64,000 bases of DNA, from NCBI GenBank assembly GCA_903926385.1, contig CAIYIS010000059.1, positions 62,001-126,000 on the forward strand, read 5' to 3'. Position 1 is the stretch's first letter. Every line of letters starts with the position of its first letter. Positions 53,014 to 61,406 of this stretch are shown piece by piece. The stretch is from an uncultured Bacteroidota bacterium. GTDB lineage: Bacteria > Bacteroidota > Bacteroidia > 2-12-FULL-35-15. The notes under the pieces were generated by a model, which ran no database searches, was not told the origin of the DNA, and saw nothing but the letters and a program-made list of their open reading frames with translations. Position numbers and translations under genes: made by a program.

Positions 53014-55977
53014 TTAATAACCAAAAATTTCTTCGAGAGAAAGATAAGTTACTTTGCCATATTTTTCGAGTATTTTAGTGTCGAGTGCTTCTTTTTTACC
53101 TACCACAAGTGTGGTGTATTGGCGGTTTTTAACGTGGTTTTCTTCGAAATCGCGAATGTCTTTTAAAGTCATTAAAGGTACTTTTTCGAAAACTTCTTTA
53201 CGTATGTCGGAAGTTAAGCCCAGTTTTTTGGCGCTTTCGTAATAAAACAATATTCCGGCTTTGGTAATACGTTCGGAGCGGATGCTCTGAATTATCTGGT
53301 CTTTGCAGGCTTTAAAGTTATTTTCGGACTCAGGCATTTTATTGATAAGGTTCATCATTCCGGCCATGGCTTCGGGCAATTTGTCGGCTTGAGTACCGAT
53401 GTAAGAAAACACAAAATTGTTTCGGGTAAGCGAATTGGCCGATTGATAAGAGGAGTAAACGGAATAAGCAAGAGCCTTGGATTCGCGCATGTCCTGAAAC
53501 ACTACGGATGACATACCTCCTCCGAAATACTCGTTGAATAAACGAATAACGGGTTTGTTTTTTCTGTCGAACATGTCGTCTTTAGCTATAAATATAATTT
53601 CGGCTTGTTTCATATCGTAGTTGGCCACGTATACATTGTTATTAGCATCAGGTGTTTTGAATTCGACCAAAGGAGGAAGAGGCGCTAATTTTTCGGGAGT
53701 TTTGTGAATAGCGTTGAGTTGATTTAAAAACTCATCGGTGGTGGCACTTCCATAGTATAAGATGTGATGGTCGAATGACGTTATTTTATTAACCAACCCT
53801 ATTAAGTCGGCAGGGTTTAATTTTCTCAATTCGTCAGTTGACAATACATTGGTGTATGGATTTTGTTTTCCGTATTTACCATAAGCAAACATGGCGCTGT
53901 ATAGAATTTCTTCTTTGCTCAATTTAGCATCGGTTCTTTTTTTCAAAATATCTTCCACCAAATTTTTTAATGCTGTCTCATCGGGCTGTGCATTGGCAAG
54001 CAAATCTTCGAACAACAGGGCTGCTTCTTTAAAATTTTCGGTAAGGCCTCGAAGGCTAACCCATATTTGGTCTTCGCCAGCATACACATCGAAAGAGCAA
54101 CCCAATCGGTAAAACTTTTGTTGCACTTCTTCTGCTTTCATGGTTTTGGTGCCAAGATATTTTAAATACTCAATGGCTACAGATAGTTTTTTATCGTTGT
54201 TGGTGCCCATATTGAGCACATAATACATATCGAAGGTTTTGTTTTCTTTGTTCTGATTGTAATAAACAGGTATACCACTTTTTAATTTCAAGGTTTGAAT
54301 ATCTTTTTCGAAGTCGATAAACACCGGCTGTATGTCTTGGGATGGAGTAGAAATTATTTTCTGAACAAAAGCACTTTGGTCGTTACGGTTTACCTCAACA
54401 GGAGTGATGGCAGGCTTTTCAACCTTTTGTACTGATTTGTCTTCGCCTGTTACTTTATATACTACCACATAATTATTACCATAATTTTTAGTAGCAAATT
54501 CCATTACTTGTTGTTTGGTAATTTGAGATAAACGCTGAATTGAGTACACACAGTTTTTCCATTCTTGTCCGCTGATGAAGGCATTAACAAAGGCATCGGC
54601 ACGAGCTCCGTTATTTTCGTAGGTTTTGGTTTGCTCGTATTTCATATCGGTGATAACAGCGCTCAACAACCAATCAGGAAAATCACCTTTTTTTACCTTT
54701 TCGATTTGCTCGAGCAATAATGCTTTTACATCATCCAGACTTTGTCCTTCTTTTGGTGTAGCGCTTAAAACGTGAGCCGAATAATCTTTAAACGCCATGT
54801 CCATTGCATTTCCGTTAATCAATTTTTGTTTTTGATTTAAATTCAAATCGATTAATCCGGCTTTTCCGTTGTAGAGAATTCGGTTAATAATTCTAATCAT
54901 ATCGGCATCTTTACTGCCTGCTCCGGCAAAACGGTAACCAATTGATATATTTTCGGCATCGGGGCCAATTACTTTTTTAATTACCGGTTCGGTAATGGGA
55001 GGTTCGGCATAAGGCACATAAGTGGGGATAGGTTTGCTTTTCCAAGAACCAAATTTCTTATCAATCATTTTAATTGTTTCGTCCATATCGAAATCGCCAG
55101 ACAAACAAATGGCCATATTATTGGGCACATACCAAGTATTGTAATATTCTTTTATTTTTTTCAAAGAAGGATTTTTAAGATGTTCGATGGTTCCGATGGT
55201 GGTTTGAGAACCATAAGTGTTTTTAGGAAACAATCCGGCAAACAAGGCTTCCCAGGCTTTTTCGCCATCGTTATCAAGTCCTCTGTTTTTTTCTTCGTAA
55301 ACAGCTTCGAGCTCTGTGTGAAACAAACGCATAACTGGATTGCGGAAACGCTCAGATTCTATTGTTGTCCATTTATCAAGCTGATTGGAAGGAATGTCGT
55401 TTACATATACGGTTTGTTCGAGCCATGTATATGCATTGGTTCCGGTGGCTCCAATGGACGACATCATTTTATCATATTCGTTGGCAATAGCAAATTTGGA
55501 TGCATATCCTGAAACGCTATCTATTTTATGATACACTATCTTTCTTTTGGTTTCATCTGTAGTTTTACGGTAAATTTCATACAGGGCTTCTATCTTGGCC
55601 AACTCTGCCGATTCTTTAACGAAATCTTTGGAACCATACACATCGGTTCCTTTAAATAACATGTGCTCGAGATAGTGAGCTAAACCGGTAGCATCGGCTG
55701 GGTCGTTTTTACTTCCTGCACGGGTAGCAATATAGGTTTGAATGCGAGGAGCATTTTTATAGACGGTCATATATACCTTCAAGCCGTTGGCAAGAGTGTA
55801 AATACGGGCTTTCAGAGGGTCGTCCGAAATGGTTTCATATTTAGAAATATCACCGCCAGTTACAGCCGGAGTTTTTGTTGATTGAGTTGCCGCTGTTTGT
55901 TGAGCATACGAATGGATGCAACACAGAAATGCAACTGCAAAGAATAATTTGGTACTTAACTTGATTACTTTTTTCAT
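53014..55977 (-). CDS. M16-family zinc metallopeptidase (two tandem domains)
   Basis: 987 residues from the ATG at 55977 (MKKVIKLSTK, signal peptide to about residue 24). The inverted zinc motif HYLEH (HxxEH) lies in GLAHYLEHMLFKG (about residues 105-117), with the distal Glu in EAVYEEKNRG. The second half (about 500-987) is the inactive partner with GGGMSSVVFQDMRE. A periplasmic or outer-membrane-associated peptidase of the insulinase class, probably degrading small peptides. The longer ORF start at 56055 is rejected because it would put 26 residues before the signal peptide. Confidence 0.9.
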   Translation of the reverse strand: MKKVIKLSTKLFFAVAFLCCIHSYAQQTAATQSTKTPAVTGGDISKYETISDDPLKARIYTLANGLKVYMTVYKNAPRIQTYIATRAGSKNDPADATGLAHYLEHMLFKGTDVYGSKDFVKESAELAKIEALYEIYRKTTDETKRKIVYHKIDSVSGYASKFAIANEYDKMMSSIGATGTNAYTWLEQTVYVNDIPSNQLDKWTTIESERFRNPVMRLFHTELEAVYEEKNRGLDNDGEKAWEALFAGLFPKNTYGSQTTIGTIEHLKNPSLKKIKEYYNTWYVPNNMAICLSGDFDMDETIKMIDKKFGSWKSKPIPTYVPYAEPPITEPVIKKVIGPDAENISIGYRFAGAGSKDADMIRIINRILYNGKAGLIDLNLNQKQKLINGNAMDMAFKDYSAHVLSATPKEGQSLDDVKALLLEQIEKVKKGDFPDWLLSAVITDMKYEQTKTYENNGARADAFVNAFISGQEWKNCVYSIQRLSQITKQQVMEFATKNYGNNYVVVYKVTGEDKSVQKVEKPAITPVEVNRNDQSAFVQKIISTPSQDIQPVFIDFEKDIQTLKLKSGIPVYYNQNKENKTFDMYYVLNMGTNNDKKLSVAIEYLKYLGTKTMKAEEVQQKFYRLGCSFDVYAGEDQIWVSLRGLTENFKEAALLFEDLLANAQPDETALKNLVEDILKKRTDAKLSKEEILYSAMFAYGKYGKQNPYTNVLSTDELRKLNPADLIGLVNKITSFDHHILYYGSATTDEFLNQLNAIHKTPEKLAPLPPLVEFKTPDANNNVYVANYDMKQAEIIFIAKDDMFDRKNKPVIRLFNEYFGGGMSSVVFQDMRESKALAYSVYSSYQSANSLTRNNFVFSYIGTQADKLPEAMAGMMNLINKMPESENNFKACKDQIIQSIRSERITKAGILFYYESAKKLGLTSDIRKEVFEKVPLMTLKDIRDFEENHVKNRQYTTLVVGKKEALDTKILEKYGKVTYLSLEEIFGY

Positions 55978-56114
55978 AAATGATGTTTTAATAATTTTTT
56001 GTAAAAATAGAATTAATTCTACAGAAAGAACAAAACAAGTAATTATTTCATCCATACTTTTAATTATTCGTAATTTCGTAAAAAATTTCGGACACTAATT
56101 ACAGTGTAACTATT

Positions 56115-56579
56115 ATGAAACGTGTAGCCATCTTTCCGGGTTCGTTCGACCCGATAACAAAAGGACATGAAAACATTTTGCGCAGAGCTTTGCCCCTGTT
56201 TGACGAAATCATTATTGCCATTGGGATAAACAACAGCAAGCAAAATTACTTTCCGATGGAAAAAAGAAAGGAATGGATAAGGCAGGTGTTTGCTGATGAA
56301 CCCAAGGTGAGAATAGAATCGTATACGGGACTCACCATTCATTTTTGTAAAAAGATGAATGCAACCTATATTCTTCGCGGATTGCGCACCTCTGCCGACT
56401 TTGAATTTGAGAAATCGATAGCCCAGAACAATAAGATAATGGCTCCCGAAATTGAAACAGTGTTCATTTTGCCTATACCGGAATTATCTGCTATCAATTC
56501 TACCATAGTGCGCGATATTATTAGAAACGGTGGAGATGCTACTCCGTTTGTTCCAAAAGGAGTAGTTTTTGATATTTAA
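56115..56579 (+). CDS. coaD: Pantetheine-phosphate adenylyltransferase
   Basis: 154 residues. The nucleotidyltransferase opening AIFPGSFDPITKGHENIL has the T/HxGH site (TKGH, about residues 15-18), and the ATP-binding NSTIVRDI replaces the usual SSTxVRE. LRGLRTSADFEFE is the pantetheine-binding block. It makes dephospho-CoA in coenzyme A synthesis. It complements panD, which supplies beta-alanine for the same pathway. Start chosen on the family N-terminus (MKRVAIFPGSFD). Confidence 0.95.
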   Translation: MKRVAIFPGSFDPITKGHENILRRALPLFDEIIIAIGINNSKQNYFPMEKRKEWIRQVFADEPKVRIESYTGLTIHFCKKMNATYILRGLRTSADFEFEKSIAQNNKIMAPEIETVFILPIPELSAINSTIVRDIIRNGGDATPFVPKGVVFDI

Positions 56580-56636
56580 TAAATGAACAAAAAAGCTACT
56601 GACAGGGCATTAATCTTGCAAGTGGGTATTTAAATT

Positions 56637-58061
56637 ATGAACAGACTCTTTTTATTTATTTCATTTTATTTAATTCCGTTGATTGCGGCCTCGCAAAACA
56701 TAAGTATAAAGGGGAAAGCAAATACTTATGAATATAAAGAAATAGGTGTTTGGGTAAACAAAGATTATATTTCGAACGCACAAAAACAACTCACATATTC
56801 GGTAATAGATTCAACAGGAACTTTTTTGCTTGAATTTAAATCAAAAGAAATTCTGTACATCACATTAAAGATAGATAAATACATTGCATCGATGTATGTG
56901 GAACCAAATGCCAATTACGCTGTAATTATTTCCCCTCCCGACTCTACAACGTATCAAAATCCGAATATTGAACATACGGTGAAGCTTTCGATAAGCCTCA
57001 CCAAAAAGGTAGAGATAAATGCACTGACCATAGATTACGATAAACGCTTTGATGATTTTTTTACGAAAGATTACAAATCGTTTGTAAGTCGTGCTCCTCT
57101 TGTTAAAATAGACTCTTTTAAACAGGCTATGCATTCGTATTACTCTACTGTTAAGAATGACTTTTTTGATGCGTATATCACCTATACTATATCCGCACTG
57201 GAAGAGAAAACAAAAATGAGTCAGAAAAAATTATTCGCAAACTATATTCAGGGAAAGCCTATATTGTATAACAATACGGAGTACATGAATTTTTTTAATG
57301 CTTTTTACAAACAGGCATTGCAAAACTTTTCACTTTCTAAAGAAGGATTTCCATTGAGCTTTCAGATAAATGATAAAGCCAGCCTTTCGGGAGTATTGAA
57401 TATTCTCAAACGAAATGCATTTTTGCCTAATGATACGTTAAGCGAATTGGTTTTGCTAAAAGGTCTGTACGAATCTTATTATGACGGAACATTTCAGCCA
57501 AGCAGTATTTCTTCTCTATTGCAGCAGATAGCCAACGAAAGTAAAGTAGGCGAACATCAGCAAATAGCACGAAATATTTTAAGTTCATTCTCCAAACTTC
57601 GTAAAGGAACTCCTGCTCCATACTTTGAATTACCCGATAAGACAGGAGTTACGCATAACCTTAATGATTTTAAAAATAAGAGTTATGTTTACATCATGTT
57701 TTATGATGCCAAATGCACTTCATGTTTGGAGCAGATGAGGGTAATTACTTCGTTCAAAAAACAATACGGTGAGCGGATTTCGTTTGTATGTATTTCGAAT
57801 GACAAAACGAATGCTGAACTTAAAGACTTCTGTACAAAAAACCCGAAATTTGATTGGTTGTTTTTATACGATAACAGTAATGGGCAATTAAAAACGAATT
57901 ACGAAATAAAATCACTTCCATCATATTTTTTAATCAATCCTGAAGGAGATTTTGTACAGGTACCAGCCGAAAGTCCGGACGGTGATATAGACCGAGCTTT
58001 TTTTGATATTGTAAAGCCAAAAGCAAAATTGCATAATATCGGAGATAAACGGGATAATTAA
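56637..58061 (+). CDS. Secreted TlpA/thioredoxin-like protein
   Basis: 474 residues: a signal peptide (about 1-20, IAASQ), an N-terminal beta-domain, a helical middle and a C-terminal thioredoxin-fold domain (about 325-460). The active-site pair is CTSC in YDAKCTSCLEQM (about residues 360-363), unlike the CGPC of the 50-kb gene, and the cis-Pro segment is SLPSYFLINPEG. A periplasmic thiol-disulfide protein of unknown partner. Follows coaD by 57 nt. Confidence 0.8.
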   Translation: MNRLFLFISFYLIPLIAASQNISIKGKANTYEYKEIGVWVNKDYISNAQKQLTYSVIDSTGTFLLEFKSKEILYITLKIDKYIASMYVEPNANYAVIISPPDSTTYQNPNIEHTVKLSISLTKKVEINALTIDYDKRFDDFFTKDYKSFVSRAPLVKIDSFKQAMHSYYSTVKNDFFDAYITYTISALEEKTKMSQKKLFANYIQGKPILYNNTEYMNFFNAFYKQALQNFSLSKEGFPLSFQINDKASLSGVLNILKRNAFLPNDTLSELVLLKGLYESYYDGTFQPSSISSLLQQIANESKVGEHQQIARNILSSFSKLRKGTPAPYFELPDKTGVTHNLNDFKNKSYVYIMFYDAKCTSCLEQMRVITSFKKQYGERISFVCISNDKTNAELKDFCTKNPKFDWLFLYDNSNGQLKTNYEIKSLPSYFLINPEGDFVQVPAESPDGDIDRAFFDIVKPKAKLHNIGDKRDN

Positions 58062-58218
58062 CAAACTGAAAAATCGTTTCCGAATCCCGGATAACACATC
58101 AATCAGAAATCTTTTACAAATTTAACCTTCGATTACACAAATATAATAGGTATAGTAGAATATCGGCCCCCTATTAGAATATTTTCATTTCTTGTTGTCC
58201 CTTCCGCCTAACAAAGAA

Positions 58219-58872
58219 TTATTCTATGGTTTTTATTACCTCCTGTATGGAAGGATAGGTGTTTTTCAATATAGATGCTAATTTATCCTTCCTTACCCAT
58301 TTCACTTTTGTAATTCCTTCTTCGAGCTGAGGTATAAGTTTTGAGTCATCATTGCATTGCATTTTGAACCAATGTGTGGGCTTTAGTACTGGTTTCTCTT
58401 CCAAGAAATAGGTATGATAAGTGGTAATTAGTTTCTTTACCTCGGTCAGCTTTTTTACTCCGCACTCTTCTTTCACTTCACGTTTGGCGCAGGTTTTTAT
58501 TACTTCTCCTTTTTCTCTTTTCCCCTTTGGCAAGTCCCATTTTCCATTTCTGAAAATAAAAAGGTATTCGTCTTTTTCATTCTTTACAAGTCCTCCGGCT
58601 GCTTCTATGATTTTAAAATGAGATTTAAATTGTTCGAAATAGTGCTCCACATCCTTGGCAATGAAAATATAATTTGTAAGTTTCTTAGTTTTTGACAAAT
58701 TTCTAATGTCAGGAATCATTAATTTTTTGTAGATAATTGTCAATTGTTTCTTTGAAAGTGAATGAAGATTACATAACATTTCATTCGTATCCAACCGCTC
58801 TGCCAATTGTTCATCATTGCTAAAACAGATACATTTATCGCTTGTAAAAATTTTAAAAGTCTCAGTTTTCAT
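58219..58872 (-). CDS. NUDIX hydrolase
   Basis: 217 residues. The NUDIX box (G-5-E-7-REVKEECGV) is complete, starting in PKGKREKGEV (about residues 116-125). An N-terminal extension of about 85 residues precedes it. It hydrolyses a nucleoside diphosphate linked to another moiety; the substrate is unknown. It is divergent from pyrE; this pairing is common in Bacteroidota. Confidence 0.88.
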   Translation of the reverse strand: MKTETFKIFTSDKCICFSNDEQLAERLDTNEMLCNLHSLSKKQLTIIYKKLMIPDIRNLSKTKKLTNYIFIAKDVEHYFEQFKSHFKIIEAAGGLVKNEKDEYLFIFRNGKWDLPKGKREKGEVIKTCAKREVKEECGVKKLTEVKKLITTYHTYFLEEKPVLKPTHWFKMQCNDDSKLIPQLEEGITKVKWVRKDKLASILKNTYPSIQEVIKTIE

Positions 58873-58901
58873 AATTTTTCATTTTAAGTTAACTTAGTTT
58901 A

Positions 58902-58909
58902 TATCTTTG
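58902..58909 (+). promoter_or_regulatory. -7 promoter box immediately upstream of pyrE
   Basis: TATCTTTG ends 4 nt before the pyrE ATG. Transcription would begin at or next to the start codon, so the mRNA would be leaderless or nearly so. Confidence 0.55.
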
Positions 58910-58913
58910 CGGC

Positions 58914-59555
58914 ATGAAAGTGAATGACGAATCCGCGTTAAAAATAGCAGAATTTTTATTACAAATAAAAGCAATAAAATTACAACCAAACAAACCTTTT
59001 ACCTGGGCATCGGGATGGAAATCTCCGATATATTGCGACAACCGTGTTACTTTATCGTATCCAAAAGTACGAACTTTTATTAGACAAGAATTTGTAGAAA
59101 GTATAATTGATACATTTGGTAAGCCTGATGTGATTGCGGGAGTTGCTACAGGAGGTATCGCTCAGGGCGCACTTGTGGCTCAGGAAATGGGCCTTCCGTT
59201 TGTATACATTCGTTCGGAAGCAAAAAAACATGGCCTTACTAATATGATAGAAGGGGTAGTAGAAAAAGGACAGTCGGTAGTGGTAATCGAAGATTTGATT
59301 TCTACCGGTGGCAGCAGCCTAAAAGCTGTTGAAGCATTGCGCGAAGCTGGTTGTGAGGTAAAAGGAATGGCTGCCATATTTACATATGGTTTCAAAACAG
59401 CAGGAGATAATTTTAAAAAAGCAAAATGCAAGCTCATTACCTTGAGCAATTACGAGACCCTTGTTAAAAAAGCACTACAAACTGAGTATATAACCGAAAA
59501 AGACTTAAAATCGCTTCAGGAATGGAGAGAAAACCCGGCTGAATGGGGAAAATAA
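58914..59555 (+). CDS. pyrE: Orotate phosphoribosyltransferase
   Basis: 213 residues. The PRPP-binding motif is VVVIEDLISTGGSS (about residues 122-135) and the N-terminal FTWASGWKSPIYCDNR is typical of PyrE. It joins orotate to PRPP in pyrimidine synthesis. The start at 58914 matches the usual family N-terminus, so the very short leader is not a wrong-start artefact. It probably shares a transcript with the SRPBCC gene 55 nt downstream. Confidence 0.96.
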   Translation: MKVNDESALKIAEFLLQIKAIKLQPNKPFTWASGWKSPIYCDNRVTLSYPKVRTFIRQEFVESIIDTFGKPDVIAGVATGGIAQGALVAQEMGLPFVYIRSEAKKHGLTNMIEGVVEKGQSVVVIEDLISTGGSSLKAVEALREAGCEVKGMAAIFTYGFKTAGDNFKKAKCKLITLSNYETLVKKALQTEYITEKDLKSLQEWRENPAEWGK

Positions 59556-59610
59556 AGTAACCTTTTGAGGGAAATTGAGCAGAAACAATTAATCATAAAG
59601 AAAAAAGATT

Positions 59611-60009
59611 ATGACAATCATAGAAAGTGAAATAGTAGATATTGATAATTCATCCGAGTATATTTTTAATTACCTGGCCGATTTCAATAACTTTCAAAAA
59701 CTAATGCCTCCACAGGTTACAAATTGGACATCTACCAGCGAAGAGTGTTCGTTTACCATTAACGGTATGGCAACAATCGGAATGAAGATTATTGAGAAAA
59801 ATCCGTTTACAAAAATCACCATCTCCTCAAACGGCAAAGTGCCCTTTGAGTTTAATCTGTTTGTTTTGCTAAAGGAAAAAGATGCAAGTCATTGTACAGG
59901 TCAGCTTACTTTTGAGTCGGACTTGAACATGATGATGAAAATGATGGTGGAAAAACCACTCACCAATTTCTTCAATATGCTTGCTCAAAAAATGAAGGAG
60001 ATTAAATAA
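59611..60009 (+). CDS. SRPBCC-fold protein
   Basis: 132 residues of the START/SRPBCC type: IVDIDNSSEYIFNYLADFNNFQKLMP at the N-terminus, then a helix-grip pattern ending in a long amphipathic helix (MMKMMVEKPLTNFFNML). These small proteins bind hydrophobic ligands; the ligand here is unknown. Its place between pyrE and birA is conserved in Bacteroidota. Its stop overlaps the convergent birA stop by 8 nt. Confidence 0.82.
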   Translation: MTIIESEIVDIDNSSEYIFNYLADFNNFQKLMPPQVTNWTSTSEECSFTINGMATIGMKIIEKNPFTKITISSNGKVPFEFNLFVLLKEKDASHCTGQLTFESDLNMMMKMMVEKPLTNFFNMLAQKMKEIK

Positions 60010-60763
60010 AAACAATTTCTTTCAGGTCGAACGCTATTGTTTCGCCTGTTTTCATTAGTACGTTCAGTTTTCCTGAATCTCCCACTCCGGTAATATTCCC
60101 TTCGAAAGTTTGATTATTTGCCGAAAATAAATTCCATGTATTCAAACGGTATAAACGCTGCAAATACTCAAAATCTATATTTTCAAGTTTATTGGCCTTC
60201 AGTTGCAAGTACCTTGCCTCTATGTGAGAACAAAGTTGTTCAATCACTTCTTTTAAATCGGTCTCTCTGTTTGTAAGTAATGCAAGCGATGTAGATTTAT
60301 TAGTGGAGACAAAATGAGTTTGATTAATGTTAATGCCTATACCCACCACAGAACTTTGAAGTTTATTATCTCTCCAGATATTTTCAATTAATATACCCCC
60401 AATTTTTTTATCATCAATATAAATATCATTTGGCCATTTTATTTTTATACGTCCTGCCATTTCAACTTGAAATAAAATATCTGCCAATAAGTCAGCAACG
60501 GCAAGCGAAATAATTTTGATGAGTAAATATTGCTTATCGGCACATATAAAAGTGGGATGCAAAACAAGGCTCAAAGCTACGTTTTTATTGGGCTGCGACT
60601 CCCATTGATTACCTCTCTGCCCTCTTCCGTTGGTTTGATTAAATGTGTATATCAACGAACCTTCGGGTATGTTATTTTGGCGTAACATTTCGGTGGCATA
60701 ACTGTTGGTAGAGTCTACCGATTTGAGATAAATAATATTTTGCCCGATAAATAATGTTTTCAT
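60002..60763 (-). CDS. birA: Biotin--[acetyl-CoA-carboxylase] ligase
   Basis: 253 residues, the class I form without a DNA-binding domain. The biotin/ATP loop is GRGQRGNQWES (about residues 46-56), then KWPNDIYIDDKKIGGILIE, the canonical ligase block. It attaches biotin to the carboxyl carrier protein and so does not repress biotin genes itself. It converges on the SRPBCC gene and diverges from rsfS. Confidence 0.94.
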   Translation of the reverse strand: MKTLFIGQNIIYLKSVDSTNSYATEMLRQNNIPEGSLIYTFNQTNGRGQRGNQWESQPNKNVALSLVLHPTFICADKQYLLIKIISLAVADLLADILFQVEMAGRIKIKWPNDIYIDDKKIGGILIENIWRDNKLQSSVVGIGININQTHFVSTNKSTSLALLTNRETDLKEVIEQLCSHIEARYLQLKANKLENIDFEYLQRLYRLNTWNLFSANNQTFEGNITGVGDSGKLNVLMKTGETIAFDLKEIVFI

Positions 60764-60788
60764 ACCGCGTAAATGCGAAAGTTTTGAT

Positions 60789-60796
60789 TAATTTTG
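60789..60796 (+). promoter_or_regulatory. -7 promoter box for rsfS-ftsH
   Basis: TAATTTTG, 58 nt before the rsfS ATG. Confidence 0.45.
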
Positions 60797-60854
60797 TCGA
60801 TATTTATTAAAAACTGTTCTGCAAAGAACGAAATAAAAAGATAATAATTGAATA

Positions 60855-61388
60855 ATGGCCAATAAGAAAGATACAATACCCAAGAAAAAGACGGTAAAAA
60901 AGGTTCCGGCAAAAAAAGTAGCAGCTAAAAAAGCAACTCCTGCTAAAAAATCGGCACCTGCAAAAAAAACAAAAGCCGCTTTAAAATCAGTCCCTAAAAC
61001 TTCAAAATCTAAACCCATAAAAAAAGCAAAGAAAGATGCTGCGCAGATTTTGGCAGATGCTGCTGTGGATGGGATACTGGAAGTAAAAGGTAGAAACATT
61101 TCTATTCTCAATCTGAAAGAAATATCCAACCGAGTTTGCGATTACTTTATTATTTGTCAAGCTGACTCCAATACTCAGGTAAAAGCTATAGCCGAATCGG
61201 TTGAAGAAACAATAAAAAAAGCTACAGGAGAGCGTCCTTACCGTAAGGAAGGATTTGAAAATTCAGAATGGATTTTGGTGGATTATGTAACTGTGGTAGT
61301 TCACATTTTCCAAACTCAAATTAGAAACCACTATAATTTAGAATCACTTTGGGCGGATGCCGAAATTGAAGAAATTGCATTTGAATAA
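60855..61388 (+). CDS. rsfS: Ribosome silencing factor with Lys/Ala-rich N-terminal extension
   Basis: 177 residues. Residues about 62-177 are the standard RsfS/DUF143 domain (CDYFIICQADSNTQVKAIAE, then WILVDYVTVVVHIF and YNLESLWADA), which binds L14 and blocks subunit joining in starvation. Residues 1-61 are an unusual histone-H1-like tail made of repeated AKK, PAKK and Lys/Ser/Thr/Pro. The protein has no internal Met, so the tail is genuinely part of it unless a GTG or TTG start is used. It leads the rsfS-ftsH pair. Confidence 0.9.
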   Translation: MANKKDTIPKKKTVKKVPAKKVAAKKATPAKKSAPAKKTKAALKSVPKTSKSKPIKKAKKDAAQILADAAVDGILEVKGRNISILNLKEISNRVCDYFIICQADSNTQVKAIAESVEETIKKATGERPYRKEGFENSEWILVDYVTVVVHIFQTQIRNHYNLESLWADAEIEEIAFE

Positions 61389-61406
61389 TTATTATTAAAA
61401 ACATTT

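Noticed and set aside
55978-56055. 26-residue extension of the M16 peptidase
   Set aside because: It would place a hydrophobic run and extra residues before a clear signal peptide starting at the ATG at 55977.
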